The notes below the pieces were generated by a model, which saw only the letters and a list, made by a program, of their open reading frames with translations, did not search any database and had not been told where the DNA came from. Positions 24,534 to 37,400 of a DNA stretch of 64,000 bases are shown one piece after another. Positions within the stretch are counted from its first letter, which is position 1. Each line of letters opens with the position of its first letter. This DNA is from Bradysia coprophila (taxonomy: Eukaryota; Arthropoda; Insecta; Diptera; Sciaridae). The position numbers were made by a program, and so were the translations under genes. The DNA is taken from contig NW_023503608.1 of assembly GCF_014529535.1 (NCBI RefSeq), positions 10,776,501 to 10,840,500 of the forward strand, in the 5' to 3' direction.

Positions 24534-27500
24534 TCAATGCAATCCCTGCGAATGGACACCGATTACAGTTGCTGAATTATTCATCGAAACAAATAAATAA
24601 ATTTTGTTTAAGTGACTGAACGGCATGACCGATTCAATATCTTTGAAGAAGCCGTAAACTATTTGCAACCATCCTTCGATGTTGTTGTATTTGAAGAGGT
24701 ACAAATAGCCATTTGTGGTGACAACTGCAAGACAATGAGCATCTGAAATGTTGCGAGAGAGAAAAAAATTTGTTGAATTTGTCCATGTTTCTAAATGGTT
24801 TTTGTTGGAAGGATTAAGAAGGTAAGTGTTCTTAATAACTGAATAAGAAGCAGAATGTTTCTATTACCTCAAGTTCTTTAAAATTAACCTTAGCTTCGAA
24901 ATGAGGTCTTTAGTTGGTTCGAGAAAAAATTATTTAAATCAAAACTATCACGGATACAGACGGATAGATATTACTTCAAGGATGTCACCACACCTCCAGC
25001 TATCGATCCACAGAAAATTCCTCATTTCCAATGAACTCAAATTCGTACTATTGACGGAATAAAAGACCAAACAAAAAGTTATTCTTACCATCAACAGTAA
25101 ACGCCGAAAACGTTCTAACTCCCGAATCCAGCGACAACGTTTGAAACAACTGGAACTCTGCGCCCCAATGCACCATGTACACGCTAATGAATTGAGATCC
25201 CATCTTGCTCAAAAACAATACAAATTTATCCTCGTGCTGCATGTACAGCTTCGAACATAAATTGTATTCCCCCGATATTTCCTGGAACATTTCGAATCCC
25301 TGCTGTCCTGCTGCAGTGTTATAGAACCAAAGTCTTGCAACATCGTGACTCTTGATTTCGCTTGGTCGACTCAAGACAATTAGTATTTTGAACAATTTCC
25401 ATTGAAGTACGTCCACGTGGATATTACTGCCACTGATTATGTCGTTGGTGAACCAGTTATTCTCTTGGTGAGCATATTTCAAGGCAAAAATGGACCCATT
25501 GGCATAATTTACTAACATAAATATGTCCGTGTTGACTTCATATAACTTGACACCGAATATTGGTTCATTTATGGTCAGCGATCCGAATCCACTAATGGTC
25601 GACCATTCGATTACCGTCTGTGCTGGTACATTAGCCGTGCAGACATTTATGAAATTTGTCCTTACGGTTACGTTACAATTCGATCCAATCATTTTAATTT
25701 GCCGGTCGTTAAACGGTCGACGATTGACAAAGACCTGATGAAAACCTATACTAACATCGTACTGTGCAGCACAATCGCATCGATGATCCAGACCGCACAT
25801 TTCGCCCGAATGAACTGTGTCGATTATGAACGATACTGGATGGCTGTTGACAGTGTCAAATTTCACTTTAATGTTTGAGGCATAGTCCAAGTAAAGTAGA
25901 TGGAACGACTGTCCATAATTCTGATGCAACAGATTTTCGGCTTCGCTTATAATGTTGCCAACATTCGACCATAATGGTGTCAAATCAGTTTGCGTTGGGG
26001 GTTGCCAATCAATCAGCGGCCCAATCGGAACACCGTTAATTTGAGATTTAACCGTAATGCCCTGGTGTGCAACGATTTCATTCGTTATATCCAACCTTCT
26101 GATGACCATGTTCTGGTCTAAAAATATCGAACTGGAATAGGCGTCCACTACGTCCAATCCATTGATTGTTGTAATTATAATCGGTCCATCTATGTACACG
26201 TCGCCTGTTACCGTTTTGAATGCAATGATTTCTTGAATCGAATCAGACGATTTCACAACAATTTCGTCGATGTCGATGTTATTGATGAATGGAATCCTTG
26301 CATCACCTCGCAACACCAAATTTTGAAACGTAATCCTACCAGACGTCTCCTGCGGTGGACCAGCCTTTCGAACGATGTTGTTGATTAGAAAATCGAAGTT
26401 CAATCCATTCAAATTGTTGGCTAGTGTCAAATCCTTGCGGATTAAGATCGGTTGGTGGAAGACAATCGGCGGCAGTACGGTAGTCGAATTCACAAACACA
26501 ATATCATTGACGGGAATTCCATTCAATAAACCGTCAATGAATAATCGATCAATTTTGATCGGCTGAGCGAACGTTTTCGTACCGGAAATCACATTTGCTT
26601 CGCCAATACGAAAGATAGAATTATTCAATTGAACCACATTAACGTCGTTGATGAATGGAACTCTAAGATCCTTTTCAGTGACAAGGTTCGTCACTTTAAG
26701 CGGCTGTTTGAATATCGTTGAACCACTGATGATTTGCAGCTTGCTGTTCTTCACAAGAGAATCGTTGAAGATGCCCCACACATTGACGTTGTTTATGATT
26801 CCGGTAGATTGGATTTGATCGATGTACGTGATGTTTGTGAAAACGACATCTCCGGTAATGATTTGATCCGAACCAGTCACAGCAAATTTGAGAATTTCAT
26901 TCAACAGCGACGGTTCATCATCTGGCCATCCAACATATCCGTTGACAATAATTGCGTTCCAATTCGTCTTAGTCAGACCATTTTCTAAGACAGTGGCCAA
27001 ACTCTTGACATCACAAGCCATTTCGCCGTTTATATTCCGAGACACATCCAGCGACTGAATTCTCATATTGGATCGAATTTCAATGGTGTCCGCTGATGAA
27101 TCAATGATTTCTTTTACATTCAAACCATTTATCGTGTTGGCATTCATTTCACTTATGCTGGCAGTTGTTAGAGACCATTTTCCACCAATGACTTGGTCTT
27201 TGGTTTTATGCAAAGCATTCGCGAGCCAATACCCAATGTCGACAGAATTGACGTGACGAACGAATAGATTATCAACACTAAGGCCGTACAAAAATCTCTT
27301 AACACCACCAATCTGTCCGCCAGCGACGCCAGTAACAACCAATCCAAGATAATTATCGAAATTGATATCATTGATTGTCTCCACAAACAGATTTCTGATG
27401 TTCAGATCACCATTGATATGCACGGTATTCAAAGTACCCTGATGACCGACAGAACTTTCCAAACCGGAAACAAGTTCACTGAACAGACGATTGTTTATCT

Positions 27501-30500
27501 TGTTCACTGTCAAATTGGTGGCTTTAATATTCGTGAACGACAGACTGTCCAATCTCGTTGGCTGATCGATCCGGACAGCATTTTGGAAAAACTCCAGCAA
27601 ATTGTAACCATTCCAATGACTCAGAATCAAATTATTACCGCCAAACTCGACGTTTCCGTGCACGGTGACCGATTCGAATTTCTTCGTGCAATTCAAATAG
27701 AATTTATTCTCATCGTTGTTGTTCCGCACAAAGTTTTCCGTTGCTGGATAATCCACCAGTACTCCGTTGAAGTCATTTACGGTTAGAATGCCGGTAAATG
27801 TTTTTGTTCCCGTTATTACCGTCGAGCTGCCACGTCGTACACAACCTTTATTGATTCTGGTGAGAATTGTTTCGAATTCCGGATCCGTGTACACATTTCC
27901 ATTAACAGTTGCCCTTTGAAAGACTAGGTTCACTAAATCCTTCGGCGGAGCAGTGACGACGACAAGCTTCTCGGCTGGAACGTTATTTATCTGCGATGCG
28001 AATATTTGAGGAGTTGAAATGACTGACGTCCATGCTACATTTCCCAGCGTCTGTTAGGAAGAAGAAAATGGTTAGGCCTGAGTCGAAAAGAATAATCAAA
28101 AGTAAACAGAGGAAGATTAGCCAGATAAGTTACCTGATCAACTGATTTCATCCAAAAGTGATCAGCAAAATTCAATCCGAATCGTTGGTCATTGATGAAC
28201 ATGTTTGTTTTCGGATTTTCCAGCAAGACATTCGCCAGCTTCAACGAACCCTTGATGATTACTTTACCATTGTAAATCTGTGACAAGTCCTCCACTCTTG
28301 TTCCGACAATGTGCTTCGTTATGAATTCGTCATCGCCAGTGTTTGCTAGTGTTAGATTACCGATGTGTGCTTCCAAGATTTTCACCGGTGCTGAATTACG
28401 TAAAGGATAGTACAAAGACAAAACCAATGAAAATCTGGACGGGTGACTTACTCTCAATGACATTATTTTCATTGAGTCTGGCAACATTGTTCCCGAAATC
28501 AATTCCGTTTATGAGATTCGCATCAAGCGCTGGACAGTGAAATGTTGATACGACCAAATTACTCGAAATTTCCTGATCCGTGTTCAATGTGAACAGTGTG
28601 TCGACAGGATATCCGTTTACAGTCGCTACTTCTAAATGCTTGATACGACTGGGCTTTGAGATGATCAAATTGCCTGAAAATTCGAATTGAAAATAAAATC
28701 GTAGAAGAAGTTATGAGTCGCATAGCACCTTCAATGGGTTGAGGTGAGTCCTTCAAATACAAAGATCCGTAGAACTCATTCCAATCGATGCCATTGATGC
28801 TTTTCACCTCCAGATTTTGTATTCGGCTTATTCCTTCTACTTTCTTGTGTGCAACCGGCAATATCGTTCCAACGTTCGGATCCTGTGCTCCACCGAGTTT
28901 TATGGTTTTGGCAGTTAGTTTTTTCGTTGTGAGCTTACCTTGGAAGCTCGCGGTTCCATTTCTTTTAATTAGAATTTCTGAATGAATGAAAATTCTTTGT
29001 AAAAAAAAACCTTCCGTACTAAAGATGCCACAAAAACCTTACTATTAAACAACTCTTTCGGCAGATTCAACCGCTTAACTTTGAGCGTATTAATTGACGG
29101 CACCATATTCCGTTTATGGCGCACAGTCTTATTACGCAACGCATTCAATCTAGCAGTTATACCATCGATTCCATCGACCAATTGTTTTAAGCTCCCCTTC
29201 AAATTTGCTTCTACGTTAAGCTGTCGAATATTCACTTTCTTGGCCACTGACAGAGTTCCAATATGCAATGTGGAGTCGACATTTTCGTTGCTGTCTTTAT
29301 GGTAAATGAGAGGCACCTACAAGACACGAACGCTAAAGATAATGGACTTGATCAAGCAATTCAGACGGCCTACCATACTCCTGATAGTTTCAATGATTGG
29401 AATTAGATTTCTTTGGACGTTCCTCACTGCGTTTACACAGTCTCCAGTTGTATCTCTAACGTCACTTAGAAATGATTCTAAAAAAAGTATTCTTAGAAAT
29501 TGACCTTGTTCTGGGCACAACAATCCATTCCTACCTTGTACGTCTTCCAATTCAGACTTCATGGTCGTCATTAGCAAAGCATCATCGGAACTTTTGTAGA
29601 AACAAGTGACGTAAACTTCCTGATTCGCATCTGTGACCGCAATTTTAATGACATCCTTTGAAAAATTAGTGGATATTGCGTATGCTGGCGACAACGACAC
29701 ATTGGTGAATGCAAGCAGTTCATTATTGATTTGACCAATCACCAGATTTTGTCCAGATGCAAATGCTGTGACATTCTTCAGATGTTTGTAGTCCATGAAT
29801 TTGACAAATTTTTCCTGGTCCCATTGGTATGACCTCAGACGACCTGCAGACAAGGATTTTTTTTAGGAAACCCTAAAAACCTTAGCCCAATTTCTCAGAT
29901 AATTCTCAAAACACCGAATACATGGCAACACTAAAAACCGGAAGCTCGCTCTATCACATCCGTACCTTATTTCGAATATTACTCAAGCATACCTGAACGG
30001 GAAACGCTATAGAAATAGAAGCGATTGACCAGGGTAATCGGAAAAATGATCGCTGCATTTATGTAAAACATCTGAATATGCCTCAGTTCGTCACGATCAG
30101 TCAGAATGTACACGTTTAACAGCGTACGTTGTGACGCATTGGGAAAATAGCTAACTGTTACGACTATGGCAAACGATTCCGCTGTGTAAGCAATGATATC
30201 GTTGGCGTTGTCAGTGGACAACGTCTCCAATCGAGTGAAATGAGATTTACGCCACTTGTACAGGTACAATGTAGAACTGGAATTGGAAACGTCATTCTAT
30301 GAAATTATGTGAAGAATTTGTGTGAATCGTCTTTACCGGTCATGGTTCAACAGCACGTTAACGATGACGCAATATAATCCTCGATTGAATTGAAATAATT
30401 TGACTTTGCAGTGCGCTCCTTGCTTGGTCAATTGTTCAATGGGATTCAAAACGTCTGTTTCCACGTTTCCTTTAACTACATACACATTCGAGTAATCATC

Positions 30501-31071
30501 TAGATCGACTACGAATACTGTGTAGTTTCTCCACGGTGATGCCTACATCATGCAAATAGATACATTTGAAAAAACATGTCTCAAGCAACAATGTCAATCA
30601 CTTGTTCTACCTTAATATCCGAAATTGGCTGATTGTTGACACCACCCAAGCTTCCGATCTTTTTTAGGTTATTTCCGTCTTCCGATTTACTCTGCACATT
30701 TACTGCAAACAGGTCAAGACCATTTAGGAGATAGATGCTGCCATTCGAATTGATTATTCTCGCATTTTGGAAATTGGGTAGCTTTATGTCCAGCGTGGTG
30801 TTCATAAACTTGATTTGTTTTTCTGGAACTTTTATTTTTTAAAGTTTAGCAACGAGAATTTTTGCTATTTGAAAGCAGAACCACCTTTTTTGATAAAATC
30901 GGTGAGAATCGGTTCTGTATCCGAATAGCTGCCGTAATCGATTTCATTTTTAGCCGTAATCTTAGGATAAAATTGATTATTAGAAATTACATCCTTGAAA
31001 ACAACACATGCCAACACAGCTACCTGATTTATCCTGATGATAAGAATAACAAATGGAATCTTGAGAATCAT
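24534..31071 (-). CDS. Giant secreted repeat protein with propeller-like ends (function unknown)
   Basis: Twelve exons, read right to left: 30885-31071, 30611-30828, 30337-30542, 29993-30276, 29535-29843, 29374-29477, 29043-29316, 28729-28977, 28452-28673, 28134-28390, 25089-28050 and 24534-24742. All borders are GT-AG with consistent phase, giving 1,826 aa. A hydrophobic N-terminus (MILKIPFVILIIRINQVAVL) should act as a signal peptide. Residues about 30-430 and 1450-1826 contain repeated strand motifs such as LYLYKWRKSHF, RSYQWDQEKFVKF and YLYLFKYNNIEGWLQ, which resemble EAR/EPTP beta-propeller blades. Between them lie at least a dozen units of about 60-70 aa centred on 'hINGhxhxxLh' and 'hxGtKTFxxPhxhxxL' (h, hydrophobic), e.g. 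SINGIDWNEFYGSL and VISGTKTFAQPIKIDRL. Few cysteines, no membrane segment after the signal. Large insect eggshell/torso-pathway proteins (Nasrat, Polehole, Closca) are one possible kinship, but I could not confirm it. The 2.96-kb exon holds most repeats. Confidence 0.85.
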
Positions 31072-31307
31072 TTTATCGCTTCATTAATAACAATGAATAT
31101 AGGAATTTCGTTCAACGCAGCAGATTTTTTTTTATTTACTAAAAAACGTGGAGAAGAAGAAAACACTGACAATCCGTATTCCAAGTCATACGACTTTTTG
31201 TACGACCTTGTCGGTAATCGAGGTCAGGGGTGTTTCACGCGATAGATTTTGACATTGAATGAAAGTCGATGAATGCGAGAATGCGTGTAACTATGGCTGA
31301 TTATTAG

Positions 31308-31473
31308 TATATTACTTCCGAGGTTCCAAGTTGTGTATTTGATAAGTGGGATAAGTGGGGTGTTACCCGACCCCACTTGTCAAATACACAAATTGGAACC
31401 TCGGAAGTACAATGCTTTACGTGATTAGGCAATGTAAATGAAAATGAAACATGCCGTAACACGTAAAGATTAT
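31308..31473. mobile_element. MITE-like palindrome, 'GAGGTTCCAAGTTG' family, copy 2
   Basis: Near-perfect inverted repeat: 'cttccgaggttccaagttg' with 'atttgataagtggg' on the left, and 'ccccacttgtcaaatacaca' with 'attggaacctcggaag' on the right. It continues into 'gtacaatgctttacgtgatt', which is the complement of the left part of the copy at 8002. Here the 'gtaaagcattgta' tail is on the right, whereas copy 1 has it on the left. Confidence 0.85.
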
Positions 31474-31537
31474 TAACCCTGCCACAATATACAATAATCT
31501 TTACTTTACAAGCTACGACAACGAAATATCTATTATC

Positions 31538-31783
31538 ACATACACGCGGTGTTCGGTTGTCAAAATTACTTACCTAGAAGTTTAATTCAAACATTACACT
31601 TCAGGTCTATGTTGTTGTCTCGTTTTCGCTTATGTGATAAAATAGAGTACACAATTGTCACTATCAGTCTCGGCAAGCCTCGACTTCTTCGTGACAAATG
31701 TGTAATATATATTACAAGTGTTTACTCTATTTTATCACATAAGCGAAAACGAGACAACAACATAGAACTGAAGTGTAATTTTC
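31538..31783. mobile_element. Foldback MITE, 'GTCTCGGCAAGCCTCGAC' family, copy 1
   Basis: Arms of about 70 bp (31592-31660 and 31715-31782) pair almost perfectly and include 'ttgttgtctcgttttcgctt' and its complement. The loop carries 'gtctcggcaagcctcgac'. A diverged relative with the same left flank (tacgcggtg), the same 'ttgttgtctcgttttcgctt' and the same loop core lies at 47995-48215. Confidence 0.85.
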
Positions 31784-31971
31784 TTCCTGTAGTACCAAAA
31801 CCGTCACATTCACTCACCAAATTTAGTACCGAAAGAGCAACATTCTCCCCTACTATTTTCTCTCAATTTTCATTCCCGCTTATGTCATTTTCGATCCTAT
31901 CTTTATTCTTTCCCAAATGTATCAAGTTGTTGTATGTACGCCAATGTAATGTTTTTAGTGTTTTGTGACAA

Positions 31972-32150
31972 TGCATTCATAAGGATTGCTTTCAGCATTC
32001 ATACGGACTGCTTTCGGCATTCATTCGGATGTCTTTCGGCATTCCTACAGATTGCTTATTTTTCGACATTTGTGAGAATACATGCACACGGAACGGACTT
32101 CTTTAGGCATTCATACGGATTACTTTCGGCATTAATATGGAATGCTTTTG
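31972..32150. repeat. Degenerate minisatellite, unit of about 23 bp
   Basis: At least six variants of 'gcattcatacggattgcttt' follow one another, the fourth and fifth separated by a diverged spacer. A frame is open across part of it (31934-32224), but only because the repeat happens to lack stops in that phase. Confidence 0.8.
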
Positions 32151-32208
32151 CACCGGTATGTTGTTCAGTTTTGTTGTTATGTTTTGTTCGGAATGTGACT
32201 TTGGTACT

Positions 32209-32343
32209 CCAGGAAGAAAAATAGTATACAAACCACGGATCCGCTTCGCGTCGCTCCATCCCTGGACGTTTTCACCACCTGGGTCTAAAACACACCTTTT
32301 TGATCCTTGGTATGTAACATACTATTTTGAATCATTCTTCTAG
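32209..32343. repeat. Imperfect inverted repeat of about 135 bp
   Basis: The left end 'aggaagaaaaatagtatac ... ccacggatc' mirrors the right end 'gatccttgg ... catactattttgaat ... cttctagg'. Probably a decayed MITE; the loop is GC-richer (tcgcgtcgctccatccctgg). Confidence 0.55.
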
Positions 32344-33540
32344 GTAAGTAATTTTCAATGAAAGTATAGACCAGATATGGTCTGTTCATACAAACCTCTC
32401 ATGGGAGGTGAGTTTGTTTATATGAAATCGCCATGTCCTCCGCTCCATACATAGTTTGACATTCGACCATACCTTGTGTTGACGTTCATTGGTATTTTTG
32501 ACATCCGAACATCGCGCGTATGTGGTAATAGCCATTTACGTATCTGTTTTGGACGATTGATTTTAGGTAATTTCGCGAGTTGACCGCAAATCAACCGCCC
32601 CAAACAGGTACGTATAAGTTTAGTACATTACTGTCTCACTAGGACATTTTTTATCAAGGCATGTGGGAAGGTTGTATTTTGAGCCGATGGCGAAGCCGAA
32701 GTCGAAATAAAAAATTTCCCAGCGAGGCAGTACCGCGGTTGTCTTACGATTGCGACCAGAAAATGCGAAAAACTGGTTTTCCTTTACACTAAATGAGTTG
32801 TTTTCTGGCCACCAGACAACAAACAGCTTTTCGTGCAAAAAATCTGATTAAAGTTAATAATTGCCATAATTCTCCTTCCCGTCGTATCATAGCATCTGCA
32901 ATCAAGCAGTAGAACAGAAAGCAGTAGAATAGATTTTCCAAGAGAGGCCTGCGTATGCAACCCCACTATGTTGTCATTATAAAATATGAGAGATGCCGTG
33001 TTGTACAATATTTTGGACACACATGCTCCAGTTGTTGACAGTATTTTGGTTTCGATAAATTAAATGTTTCATCTGATTGTTTATTGACAAATTTTCATTA
33101 AAGAATAATACTTGGACAATTATTTAGGCGAATTTCCATAAATCTGTTTGAAATGACCAACTTGTCTACATTTTAAAGTGAACTAACAATTTAAAATTTG
33201 TGCCACATTAGAGGCTCTCATCTAATTAAATTTATAGTTGTGGCGGTTAAAAAAAACGTTGCTTATTTTTTCATGTTAGCTAAATATTCGTTAAAAAAGT
33301 CGGTTCTAGTGCTTGGGTCAGTGCTATGGTCGTATGAGAATAGTTTTTTTTTAATATCTCTCGAGTTTGAAAGAGACGAATTGCATGATTTCATATGGTG
33401 CACGCGAAGGACCTAGTTCAAATTTACAACCCGTATGTCAACCAAATTAATTTAAAAAAAGTTTTAAAAAAATCAAATTTTTCTTTTGTTCTTATATGTC
33501 AAGGTTGACAGTACAACAATTGGAATTTAACCTCATTTGC

Positions 33541-33712
33541 GCAAGGTTCTGAAAGAATAGGTTAAGACACTTCTGAGTTGATCACGAAGGCTCTCTTCAA
33601 GTTGACATTTCAAACAATCTGTAATGAATGTGTTCAACAAAATGCATCTATTTGTCAAAATGTGTGTCACCCGCCTTCGTGGGTGTTTTAACCTGTTCTT
33701 TCGGAACCTTAC
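33541..33712. mobile_element. MITE of about 172 bp with 25-bp inverted ends
   Basis: The left end GCAAGGTTCTGAAAGAATAG continues into GTTAA. The right end is the complement of GTAAGGTTCCGAAAGAACAG + GTTAA, three to four mismatches in 25 bp. Inner parts also pair weakly (acgaaggc / gccttcgt). No coding capacity. Confidence 0.75.
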
Positions 33713-34441
33713 AAGCTCGATGCGAACGACAGAGATACGCGAATAACATGGAAGAAAGTTCTAGGAATTTCACTTGAGTTCATCGCTTTACACTTAAATT
33801 TAGTATCTGTTTGGGACGTTGGAAGAACCAGCGAAGTTGCCTAAAATCGTCCAAAGCCGACTATTCATATCGAGAAGAAAATTACACTTTCGACTATTGA
33901 AACATGTAATTATTCAATACGTGGGTGTTTCCTCTAACGCGAGTTTTTACAGATCGCGATGAAGGCAGTACAAATTTCTAAAAGTTCAGTCGTATTCAAT
34001 TCATTGTGCGCTTTTAAACTTTTTAAACAGAGAAAAAAACTGCAGCCAGTTTTGAGAAAGAATGCTTCCACAAAAATGTTGTACAAAAATGCCAAAAGTC
34101 TACTACCATTTTGTTTTTTGACTTGCCGCCGATGTCTTTAGCTGTCACTGATTACAACATGGCTTTTGAGAAGTAAAACGTTTAGAGATAGATAACCAAT
34201 TTAAATCGATATTTTACGGATAACTAAGTCTTCTCTTGCATTCTAATGGTAATAAGCTGAACAGTGTGCATGTGATTTTTAAACAGCATTGCTTGCTTAC
34301 AGTGAACTTTTTCCCAAGCAAATTTCATGTTGAATGAATAACCGCAGTGGCGTATTGATTAAAATACAAATTGAACAGAAAGAAAAAAAAAACTGAAAAC
34401 TATTGTGTGTGTCGACGAGACCGCGAAAATACTAATTTGCC

Positions 34442-37400
34442 ATGTATAATGGCATCGGGCTCACGACACCTCGCGGATCAGGAACGAATGGTCATGTCCA
34501 ACGTAATTTTGCTTTCGTTCGGCCGGGGAAAAAGGATAATATCACCTACAAATCGGAAGACGATTTGGCTAAATTGGAAGCCGCCAATAATCGTCAACCG
34601 AATCAAGGAATTTTGGATCATGAACGAAAGCGACAATTGGAAGTGAAATGCGCTGAATATGAGGATATTTTAGAGAAACAGAAAGAGTAAGTTGTATTTT
34701 TAACGGAGATGTAATTAGCATTCGTCTATCACGAATTGTCTCTGGGAAACGGGTGGTTTCATTTCGTTGATTCTTAAGAATCATTTAGTTAAAAATTGTA
34801 ACAAATTTCTCCATGTGACGGGCAAAATCATATACAACTCCGTTGAAGGTCCTGTCCGCGTTTTCTCTTCACTCACTTTGTCGTCAATGCAGTTGTACCC
34901 GGCAAGGCATATCTAACAAAATTTACTTCTTTCTATAATGGCCGGGACTTTAGATTTTTGGTAATAGATCAAATGCGTGCAGCTTGGAACTGATGTCATT
35001 TAAACATTTGCATCGAGCTTTTCGCTAAAAACACTTTTCCGACAAACTATATTTTGATAAAACTCATGATTGTTCATCATTTATATTCGAAGACCAACTG
35101 CTCTTTTCAATTGACCATCCGGCCCATCCAATTTCGCCGACACCGTTGATTTTTTATTGATGAACACACCAAAATTCCCAGTTTAATGATCTGAATTTAT
35201 AAATATTAACAAAACGTTCGGACGATTACGTATACCTACGTGCTGTACGTACATTCTGCTTTACATGTATTGAATGAAAACTTTCTATGTCATTAATATG
35301 TATACAAGGGGTAGAATATCACGGAAAAAAAACATCCCTTCGCGTTTAGTGTTCTCTGTTCATTTCGGTATAACACTTGTGTGCAAAACAACCCAACGAA
35401 CAGCTCTTTGGTTTCTTAATAAAAATAATTGGTTTTTGGTTCTGTTGGTTTTGGTAAAATAGAACCAGCAATCCAATGATTTAAGTTTACGTTTCGTTTT
35501 TAAATTTCCAGATACTCAAAGGAAGAAATTGCTGCCAAAGTCAATTCGTATCGTTTGAAATTAATGGGCCAAGGAAAAGGAGATCTACCCAAAGATGAAT
35601 TCGGACGAGTTCTGTAAGTGTACATTATTGGTTTTAATTAAGATTACTCACGGTAATCGTTCTTATAGTAAATATACACTAAGCTGTAATCTAATTATAT
35701 CGACTACAAAATGTGTGTAATGTGTATCAGTGCTTGACCGAACGGTGGTGGTATAATTTCTTATTTTGTTCCACATCATGTTTTATCGTAGACATGGGGT
35801 GAATTATCGATTTTTTATTTTCTTTTGTACTGATGAACATTTTGTTTCCATATCATTTGATCATGTGTTTTTAGCTTTCGTTTTTCGAATGAATAATGTG
35901 ATTCGAGTGATTCGTGTATGTATGTTTGAAAGTGGCCGTATATTTGTTTCATTCAAATTTATATTCACAAACGAAAAGCAACCTTTTTTTCTATCTATCA
36001 ATGGGAGTTAACATATGAGTTAATAAATGCAGACAAGTTAGAGTGGAGTTGTATGTTTCTGCTTCAGTTCACCATAAGTTCTTTGATGATATTTTGATTC
36101 AAAATATCGTAGTTTTGTTCCAAGTGTCGATTGTTTATTTATAATTTCGACTCGCCAATATTTTCCAGTAGGTTTTAAAAACGGATTGCGTAGACTGAAC
36201 TATACATTTGTTGTTTATTTGAAAAGAAGGGGGATAAGGTATCCTCGGGTGGATCAATGTCGAGATCAATGTTACATTTTTTTTAATTCGCGCTTTACAT
36301 AGTAGATGTCTTTTAGGACCGACATTTAGTCCGGTTATATTTGCAAACTCTAAAACTTTCAGTTTTCAACCCAAGAGCAGTCTTACGAACCGGGTTTTGC
36401 TTCTCGGATTTAGTTGGGTTTGAGTTTTTAAAATTTAACGAAGTTAAGTTTCAACGTCATCGATTGGGGTCGGAACCGGAATTTAAAAAAATCATCGGTC
36501 TGGCCCATACAATTTTATTAATGGCGAACTTTCAGCGGAATATAAGCTTTACTACACAATGATTTGTAAAGTGATACTCTCAGTACTGTGAACTAGAGTA
36601 TCGATTTCGTTTCGGATTTTGTACTTTACTTCAATCTCTTTCTGCATTAACAGCTTTAGTTATCTACTACTTAGAGGAGAACAACTTTTAGTGGAAGTTC
36701 AACTCTTTACAATACATTGACGATAAACTAACAGAAATCTCATTTTCATAACAAAAACATTTTCCCCAAAAATCCTTATGGGATTGTACTTTGACGACAT
36801 TTGAAAAAGGTTTTTTGTTGTTGTTGAAAAAACACTTGTCCTAAGCTTAGCAGAGTCATACCTAAAAGCCTGATTTGGACGGTTTTGAAAGGTATGAAAG
36901 CCGCATATGTCGTTTACTTCTGTCGAGTTTTATTAATATTCAAACCTTTTCACTTAATTCTTCTGAGTTGGGTTGGTCTTGAGGATCCCAGAACATAAAA
37001 TACCATTGCATTGCTTAATCAAATCAAATAAATACTTGTATCTCAATTTATTTCAATTTTAGAAAGTCAGTCGGTAAATTTTACATGAGCTAAAAGTCTG
37101 CGAAAATTTCCCGTCAAACTCTTTTAACTTAAAAAAGTTAAGGATGTCAATGTCAGACCAATTTACATAAGGATGATTTATTCATTTTTCAATGTCAATT
37201 ATTCATTTTCCCTGTGACTAGACTTTCACACCTAAATTACCAAAGTTGAATTTAAAATAAAAATGGGAGAAAATTGAGGAAAACTTTTTGCACAGAACGA
37301 TAATATTTTCAAAATCGATTTCTAATTACTGTCCCTTTTACGGATAAATTTCATAGTGTCACTCGAGTGGTAATTCACCATCATAGAGAATATACCACAA

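Larger units (their letters stand above)
31072..34441. other. Repeat-rich intergenic region between two divergent genes
   Basis: Between the start of the giant secreted protein gene (-) and the start of Srrm234 (+). It holds the MITEs at 31308-31473 and 31538-31783, the minisatellite at 31972-32150, an inverted repeat at 32209-32343 and a MITE at 33541-33712. The remaining frames (for example 31549-31968 and 33198-33416) sit in or next to repeats and show no family resemblance. Promoters for both flanking genes must lie here. Confidence 0.6.

Noticed and set aside
25523-27786. Plus-strand ORFs across the large exon of the giant secreted gene
   Set aside because: Antisense shadows of a long, well-supported coding exon.
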